A stretch of DNA of 64,000 bases from Arthonia radiata. Taxonomy: Eukaryota; Ascomycota; Arthoniomycetes; Arthoniales; Arthoniaceae. Positions 56,981 to 64,000 of this stretch are shown here, piece after piece. Below the pieces are notes generated by a model. The model was given only the letters and a program-made list of their open reading frames with translations, made no database searches and was not told where the DNA came from. The number at the start of each line of letters is the position of its first letter. The first letter of the stretch is position 1. Location: the NCBI GenBank assembly GCA_002989075.1, contig PSQN01000003.1, positions 310,001 to 374,000 of the forward strand, read 5' to 3'. The position numbers and the translations under genes were made by a program.

Positions 56981-57306
56981 GGGTCCCAGCTATGAGCGAG
57001 GCGCCGTGCCTCTAGAAGACTTGAGAAAAAACCAAGATGAAGCTAAGGAAGCGCGGAAAAAGAGAGACCTAGACTCCCATCGAAAAGCGTGGTTCAAGGT
57101 CAAGCAACTGCGAGCTGATTTAGAAGAGTAGGCGAGCGCTTCTTTCTCGAATACTTACAATAGGGATGCTGACTGCTGACAGATAGGAGCAAAAAATGCA
57201 TCTCTCTCACAAGCGTCTAGAAAAGGACCATGGGATCCCTGCGCCGGAGACGTATGCACACCATGAGAACCCGTGGAAAGGCAATGAGCAGGATGGCAAG
57301 CCTTGA
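56981..57306 (+). CDS. Small hypothetical coiled protein, tandem copy P3 (truncated)
   Basis: The ATG at 56981 (GACATGGGTCCC) opens a frame for MGPSYERGAVPLEDLRKNQ... HRKAWFKVKQLRADLEE, 50 residues, ending in TAG at 57129-57131. Downstream of an intron-like GTAGGC...CTGACAG interval lies EQKMHLSHKRLEKDHG...ETYAHHENPWKGN..DGKP, clearly the counterpart of P2's second exon, ending in TGA at 57304-57306. The equivalent splice would put a TAG directly after the junction where P2 has GCG. So P3 probably makes only the short form or nothing. The pair arose by tandem duplication: GATACGTGGCC recurs at 56006 and 56851. Confidence 0.45.
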
Positions 57307-58666
57307 AGGGCAGTCAAGAGGTCAAGCGCCATATTCCCCAGCACGCTCCTTGGGGAGTTGCGCAATGCGGAGGACCTTGCTGCTTGTAACCTGCATATTT
57401 GTTCCAGAGCAGGGGTGAAGAGGATGCTAGAGTCGGGCGATAGCGTACCTGGCTACAACTAGGAGTAAAGCGCAGACAGCATGAAAGGCTGGTAGTTTCA
57501 TCGGAGTCGTAGGTGGAAAGAACCTAGGAGGAATGTTGGTGACCCAGAACAGGGCACGCTTGGCGGTCCGTACGCCTCGATTTTACTAAACTGGATGTGA
57601 GTCTGGGATCGTCTTGCCCGCTTGTCGTTTGGCAGAAAAAGTGCACGTCGAGTCCACAAGGAAACGTGGCATGTTAAGAAACAGATGTGACTTGGCACGC
57701 TAAGACGGCGCGATACCGCTTTAGGTATCGTTTCCCCCTGTATGTAGAAGAGAGGAAGAGAGAAATGTAATAGCGTACTGGACATCCTAGCCCACGTACT
57801 GCCTGTTTAGGCATCGTCGTCTTTAGCGGCCTTTGCCCCACGCCGGCATCTCGTCTCATTCATTCGTCTCAACCGACGACCACAAAGGCAACTGTTCACT
57901 GTCGTTGGAACCTGGTGTGTACGGGCTACAGCATCCGCAACAAGAGCCTCAAACGCCAAGAACCTCAGCCGAAGTTGTCCCGCCGCATACGCATTCAGGC
58001 AAAGCCTTTCTCTTTGTTCAGGATCGCTTCCACTCCCTCTACCCTCCTATACAGGAAGCCACACCCTCAACAGACTGCCACGCGCATCGAGAGACCACAT
58101 CCGGATTCACATGCGGCATTGAAGCATAGGAAGGACTTTCTCGACGCTCGTTGTCCATCCCCAGCCACTTCCCACCCCTCACAATACGGACTACCAAAGC
58201 GCTTCCTTAAATGACCGACGACACACCAGCCCTCTCAGCTGTTTTGGATCTATCCTCTCGCATTTAGCATCTCAACTAGAGATACCGTAGCATCTACGAG
58301 AAACAGCATCACGGCCTCCCCTTGAGCACACGTCTCCCTTCACTTGTGAGTTGGCCCCACTTCAAGACTCATCCTCCACCCGCGCGTGCGGCATTGAACA
58401 CTCAGCGTCGCCCGCGGAGCCTGTTTGGATGGTTGGAAGACGTCGCTGTTGTTCTCCGACCACTCCGTCCGTGCTGACTTTCACATGTTTCGCTATTTTT
58501 GTTCCCCACATACGTTGCTTTGACCAGATTGCTAACCAACCGTCTCCCAGGTCGACTTCCACTCAGTGCAGGAGCCTAGCATCTTAGACACTGCCCGTCA
58601 CTTGACTCCCCTCTGGAAAGCTCCAAGGCATCACTTAGAGCGCTGTTCGCATACCCAAAGCCAAAC
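57307..58666. other. Intergenic and leader region of the MAP kinase gene
   Basis: No supported gene. From about 57840 the plus strand is C/T-rich up to the kinase start, which suggests a long promoter and 5' UTR with possible leader introns (many small upstream frames are present). Confidence 0.5.
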
Positions 58667-59874
<1,208 letters not shown>

Positions 59875-61439
59875 TGGGATACATGGAGCAACGTTTCGCC
59901 TACTACCGCGCGCGCAAGTACGCCGCGTTCATAGCCTCTTTCCGCGCCCAATACAGACCCTCCAAGACCGCGAAACACAAAAAGGCACTCGTCTCTCGCA
60001 TCCCGGTTCCTTCGAGATATTTGAAGTCACTCTGATTGAATATGGAAGTTGACTCGCGCAAGATCAAGATGGTGAAACGTACGACGATCTAATGAGAGCT
60101 GCGAGATGATACGGATACCGACGGCGCTTGAGCGATCTCGCGGAAGCTGTTGGATTGATATGAATGATGTTTGAACACCGGCTGACCTGCTTTTTTACTC
60201 TCTCCCATCCGCAGCGCCCTTTTCCATACCTATGCTCCCCAGTTTGTCTCTTCCGCCGGCCGTTGTTTCTTGCTTCATTGCTCGATGCTTTTCTACCGGT
60301 CATCTCACAGCGCTAATGTTACTTGACCTAGGATGTAGGAAGCCTTCAGCCACGTCTGAAACCCATTAGGACTGCTATGATGCTATCTCCACGACTGCTC
60401 TATAAAACGCACAACGCAGCGCCAACGCAGCTCGACACTGCATCACCACCACTCCTCAATTCCTCAATGAGATCGTTCTACCCCAGGGCATCGCAGCAGC
60501 CCTTCGACATCAACATAACATCATCAACGCCTTCAGCTCCTCACCCTCCCTTAATCCAACGCGACCATCGCAGTCGCCGCCGGACACGCCACGCACTTCC
60601 CCCCGCGCTTCGACATCTAACAGCACCATCACATCCAACCATTCCACGACCTTGCTTCCATTCGTGCTGCACACCCCACGCGTCCGCGCTTCACTCAGTA
60701 TGCCAGATACCTTCTCCGCATCTCCAACGACGCTCGGGAAACACCTCGGCCTTCAACCGGTGTGCATCTTCGCCGCGCTTGCACCAACAGCTCCTCCCAC
60801 GGCCGCGCACTCTCGACCACATGGCTTTCTGTTCGCGTCTTCCGCCCAGCGTGGAGACGTCAACATTTGGATACTCGGCGGTCAATGACTCTACCAGTGC
60901 GACCTCACCACATCTCTCTTCGCCCTGCATTACCGTCTCGGCGCCACCAATTGCGCATCAATACTCTACTTGACGTTCGCTGATCTATAGCTGCGTGTTA
61001 AGTTGATGTTTTGGCCTTTGGATTCACAATTATGGCGGTGGTATCGGCGTCGGATGGAGAATGACCACCACCAGAAGACGCTGTTTTCAGCACGGCCTCG
61101 ATTTGCTACACGGGCCCGAGTGAAGCTTCTCTCGCTGCGTCGGGACTGGCAGATCTTCTGTTTGCGCCTCGCTCGTTTGTCTATACCTCGCTCATCTATC
61201 CACAGTCAGTCCTACCGATTTACTATCCACAACCAGTCGCGCATGTACTTACGACTCGCGCTTCTTACTTGGCTAAACCTGGAGTACATGAGTGAATGAG
61301 CGTATAGAAACAAGCATTTGATTAGTGAGCAGAGGAAGACGATCGTCATGGAGTGTGAGTGTGGAGCATAGATATGAGTCCGGCGAGTCCGAGTCTGCGT
61401 ATGCGGTTGCGTAGATTGTGAGAATCAGTGAAGTACAAG

Positions 61440-61580
61440 TCCGGATGAGTAACTGGAGTGTGAGTCCGGAGAGTCAGGCTCTGGAGAGCAAGTGCAGTAT
61501 GAGTCTGAAGGAGAAGTAAAGTATGAGTCTGGAGGATGAGTCCAGAATGAGCAAGTAAAATACGAGTCCAGAATGAGCAA
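61440..61580. repeat. Degenerate purine-rich tandem repeat, GAGTC(C/T)(A/G)GA-type units
   Basis: Units such as GAGTCCGGAGAGTC, GAGTCTGGAGGATGAGTCC and a near-perfect pair AGTCCAGAATGAGCAAG at about 61538-61556 and 61566-61582 recur with variable spacing. Confidence 0.6.
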
Positions 61581-62011
61581 GCGCCCTAGTGTGCTTTCGT
61601 TTCCAACTCTGCTTCTCAGGGGTCTCATAGCACGAGCGGCGGTGACAGACAATGATGAGCAGTGCCGCCAGAGGAATATAGCTTTTCGGATCGAATACGA
61701 TTCCGATTCTGGAGATCGGGCAGGCGGGCCTATCAGAGTTCGTATGGAAAGAGCGTAGCTGAAATTGAGAAAGAGCGTGAGCGCGCAAAGGGGGGGGCTG
61801 GTGGGAGAACAAGGCCAGAGAGAGAAAGAGAGAAGAGTAGAATAACGGGAGGCTTCTGAGGCGCAGATGTGGGATGTGATGCCGTGTAGACGGGAGGAGA
61901 CGGCAGGTCCTGAGGAAGGAAAGAGTGAGCGACATGGTGAGGGAGCTTGAGGGTGTGTGGGAGTGTGGGAGTGTTTAAATGTGATGAGTGGGTGGTGGGG
62001 GGTAGATGCAG

Positions 62012-62125
62012 AAAGGTATGCATGGAAGAGGGTATGGATGGAGAGGGTATGGATTGAAGAGGGTGTGGATGCAAGAGGGCATGAATGGAAGAGGGTATGG
62101 ATGGAAGAGGGTGTGGAGGGGAGAT
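62012..62125. repeat. Minisatellite, unit about 18-20 bp (GGAAGAGGGTATGGAT)
   Basis: About six imperfect copies of G(G/A)AAGAGGGTATGGAT-like units lie in a row. They create a repetitive Ser/Pro/His-rich antisense frame that should not be taken for a gene. Confidence 0.75.
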
Positions 62126-63270
62126 GGATGGTGATTTGGGTGGGCTTGAAAAGACAGAGGTGGGCTTCAGAGTGAGAGGTGATCGTGAAGGCTGCGAGGA
62201 TGCGATAAGAGCGGTGGCGGTTCGTGGAGAAACCAAATCATAGAGTGGGTGTATTGAACATGTGGGTGTAGTGATGCAGATGAAGTAGTTGCGTTGTGTG
62301 AGTTTTCAAACTAAGAAATGAGAGGGCAGCTAAGAGACAACGCAATTTCAGACGCGATTAGGGCTGAATACGTGACTAAAGAGCAGCTTGATACGTTCAT
62401 GCGGAAAAGGATGACTGTGAGATCTGCGAATGCGTTTATCACTTCTCGCTGCGTGTGGACATACCAAGAACATTCACAGGGCTAGCCACAATCTTGAGAA
62501 CCATAATGGGTGATAGACTGAACAGCGACGCGAGCTCAACGAGAGCTGGTATGCTAGAAATCAAGAGCAACAACAGTTTGAATACTGTTGTAATAGCCGT
62601 TTGCTTGCCATAACCTTCTTGAGCAGAGCATCGCGCCACATGCCTGCGTAACAAGTCTGAGGCTCTGGCAGGAAGACCTGGTCATTGTGTCGTGAGCACA
62701 TGAGCGCATGGGTCGCAAACACTGTCGTCCGTTAGTGTTTCGTTCTCGTGCGCTTCGATAAGGCGGAGGTCGAGCCGATCATTGGTTGGCCGGTCGTGCA
62801 ATGCTGCCTCGAGGCGAAAGGCCTGCTACGCACCAGCGTTGATGTCTCTCAGTATGTCGGATTCGACAACGTGGTGCGCCTGCGTTCGTCTAGCTCGAGA
62901 ATTTGTGCAGGCCAGTCTGATTGTTGACCGTTGGTGTAGTCTTTGAGCGGTACTATATCATTGTCCAGGTCGTTCGTGGCACATCGTTGACCTGACAGTC
63001 TGCTCAGATACTTTCCGTTATCCGCAGCCCAAGCTTCTGGCTCCGTGTACTATTGTAGGGGTCGAGCCCTTCGCTACGCAGCCGCGGTGATCTCTCACGA
63101 CGATGATGCCGCACAACAATAATGTCGAGTTGACCCCATCTCATCTCGTCTTGCTTTTGCCACGTCCGCGCCCCGTGCGAGCAGCTATTTCACATTCCCT
63201 TGCCCTGTTTGTCAAACCTAAGTGGAGTTTTCTTCACATCCGCATCACTTCATTGCATCACCTCATTGCA

Positions 63271-63957
63271 TCACCCGCAATTCTCCTCCGGCCCGTCCAC
63301 CCACCGCTCCCTCCACCGCCCACAATCAAACACCCCCTTCCCCAGCTTCCGATTCACCTCATTATGCGCCCCACACATAAACCGTCCAAACATTTCCTTC
63401 CCGCCCAACGCCTTCTCCACCTCTCCTTTCTTTTCCTCTTCCCCAAGCCAGCCCTCAAAGTCCTCCCGGCAGCTCTCGCATGGATAGATCTTACTGAAGG
63501 CGCTGATGAAGTTGCGCGCGTTTGACCGGTCGGTGGGACTGGGCTGGTCGGGGTAGGTAGCTGTAAGGGTGTGCAGGAGCGTCCAGGTGTGATTGCCGAG
63601 GCGTTCGACGTCGGGGGGGCAGTCGGCGGGTAGCGCGGGGATGTCGGTTGAGACTGGTGGGGTGGCGGTGGTGGGTTGCGATGAGGGAAACGTGGTGGAC
63701 GGAGAGCTTTGGGTTTTTGTCATCTGCGACCAGCTGGCGAAGGAGGTGCAGGTGCGGCAGCTGGACTTTGGGCGTTAGCTGTGAGTTTTGTCAACTCGTT
63801 GGTAAAACATAGTGTAAACACGGTAGGCGTGGCGGCGAGGGCTGGTGTGAGAGGCATAAACATACGGCTTGCCGTTCTTGTCGTATCTGATGCCCGTCGG
63901 CAGAGCTTTGGGTGTGCGATCTTCCGTGTCGACATTCTGACGGCTGGTGTCTGCCAT
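63271..63957 (-). CDS. ERV1: FAD-linked sulfhydryl oxidase of the mitochondrial intermembrane space
   Basis: Minus strand, two exons, 63957-63866 and 63760-63271, with a 105-nt intron (GTATGT, CTAAC branch, TCCAG), giving 193 residues. The join restores DKNGKPCRTCTSFASW, the shuttle cysteine pair CRTC at 32-35. The Erv1/Alr domain follows a Ser/Thr/Pro linker: LGNHTWTLLHTLTATYPD (86-102), FISAFSKIYPCESCREDF with the active-site CxxC at 125-128, and CGAHNEVNRKLGKGVFDC with the structural cysteines at 160 and 177. Erv1 reoxidises Mia40 and passes electrons to cytochrome c during import of cysteine-rich proteins. Every key residue is present. The ATG at 63957 is the first in frame. Between 63,958 and the window end only its upstream region is seen. 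Confidence 0.95.
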
Positions 63958-64000
63958 ACTATCGCCTCTACTTCGCTGTGCGGTAGCAGAGTTGTCCGGA

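Larger units (their letters stand above)
59875..63270. other. Gene-poor 3.4 kb with simple repeats
   Basis: The stretch holds a C/T-rich part (60370-60980) with a weak 198-codon plus-strand frame from the ATG at 60377 (Ser, Pro, His-rich, no features), a purine-rich degenerate repeat zone (61370-61580), a minisatellite (62012-62125) and a G7 run at about 61789. No RNA gene or supported protein was seen. Confidence 0.45.

Noticed and set aside
60377-60973. 198-codon plus-strand frame with ATG
   Set aside because: Pyrimidine-rich DNA gives a Ser/Pro/His-rich frame, with equally open neighbouring frames and no features; not strong enough to call a gene.
61474-62236. Minus-strand frames of 153 and 167 codons
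   Set aside because: Made by the purine-rich repeats and minisatellite; repetitive Ser/Pro/His/Leu wording.

Overview
The window looks like nuclear DNA of a filamentous ascomycete, most likely a Dothideomycete (Mycosphaerellales-like). The evidence is short GT-AG introns with CTAAC/CTGAC branch points, pyrimidine-rich leaders, fungal-only families (WOPR regulator, HET-domain protein, Zn2Cys6 factor, Fus3/Kss1-type MAP kinase), and an AT-rich transposon block with the mark of repeat-induced point mutation (CpA/TpG turned into TpA, CpG spared). The species is an inference.

Region 1 (1 to about 22,200) is a transposon graveyard. It holds Ty3/Gypsy chromovirus fossils of one family in three copies: a fragment at the left edge, a long copy at 391-7701, and a 5'-truncated copy at 7702-20631. 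A different, less decayed Gypsy element (10737-18693, with 196-bp LTRs and a 5-bp target duplication) is inserted in the last copy. It carries an unusual antisense ORF between its chromodomain and 3' LTR. A further unclassified decayed segment fills 20632-22200.

Region 2 (22,200-39,120) starts with about 3 kb without a recognisable gene, then a Gti1/Pac2-type WOPR regulator, three tandem F-box-like paralogues, an NmrA-like oxidoreductase (minus strand), a four-exon small secreted protein and an unknown coiled-coil protein.

Region 3 (39,372-53,282) is ordinary core gene space: a four-exon HET protein, a Zn2Cys6 transcription factor, an ERGIC-53/Emp47-type lectin cargo receptor, a conserved unknown protein whose 60-nt intron could be read through, uroporphyrinogen-III synthase (HEM4), and mitochondrial ribosomal protein uL11m. 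The last two diverge from a 222-bp shared promoter.

Region 4 (53,283-57,310) holds small, lineage-specific and partly decayed genes, including a tandem pair, a cysteine-rich duplicated module and one gene broken by a 16-bp tandem duplication plus transition-type stops. Region 5 (57,310-64,000) has the Fus3/Kss1-type MAP kinase, a gene-poor stretch with minisatellites, and the sulfhydryl oxidase ERV1.

Several genes bear on signalling and development (WOPR regulator, MAP kinase, HET, Zn2Cys6 factor) or on mitochondria (HEM4, uL11m, ERV1). They do not form an obvious metabolic cluster. All exon joins were made by eye from reading frame and splice signals.
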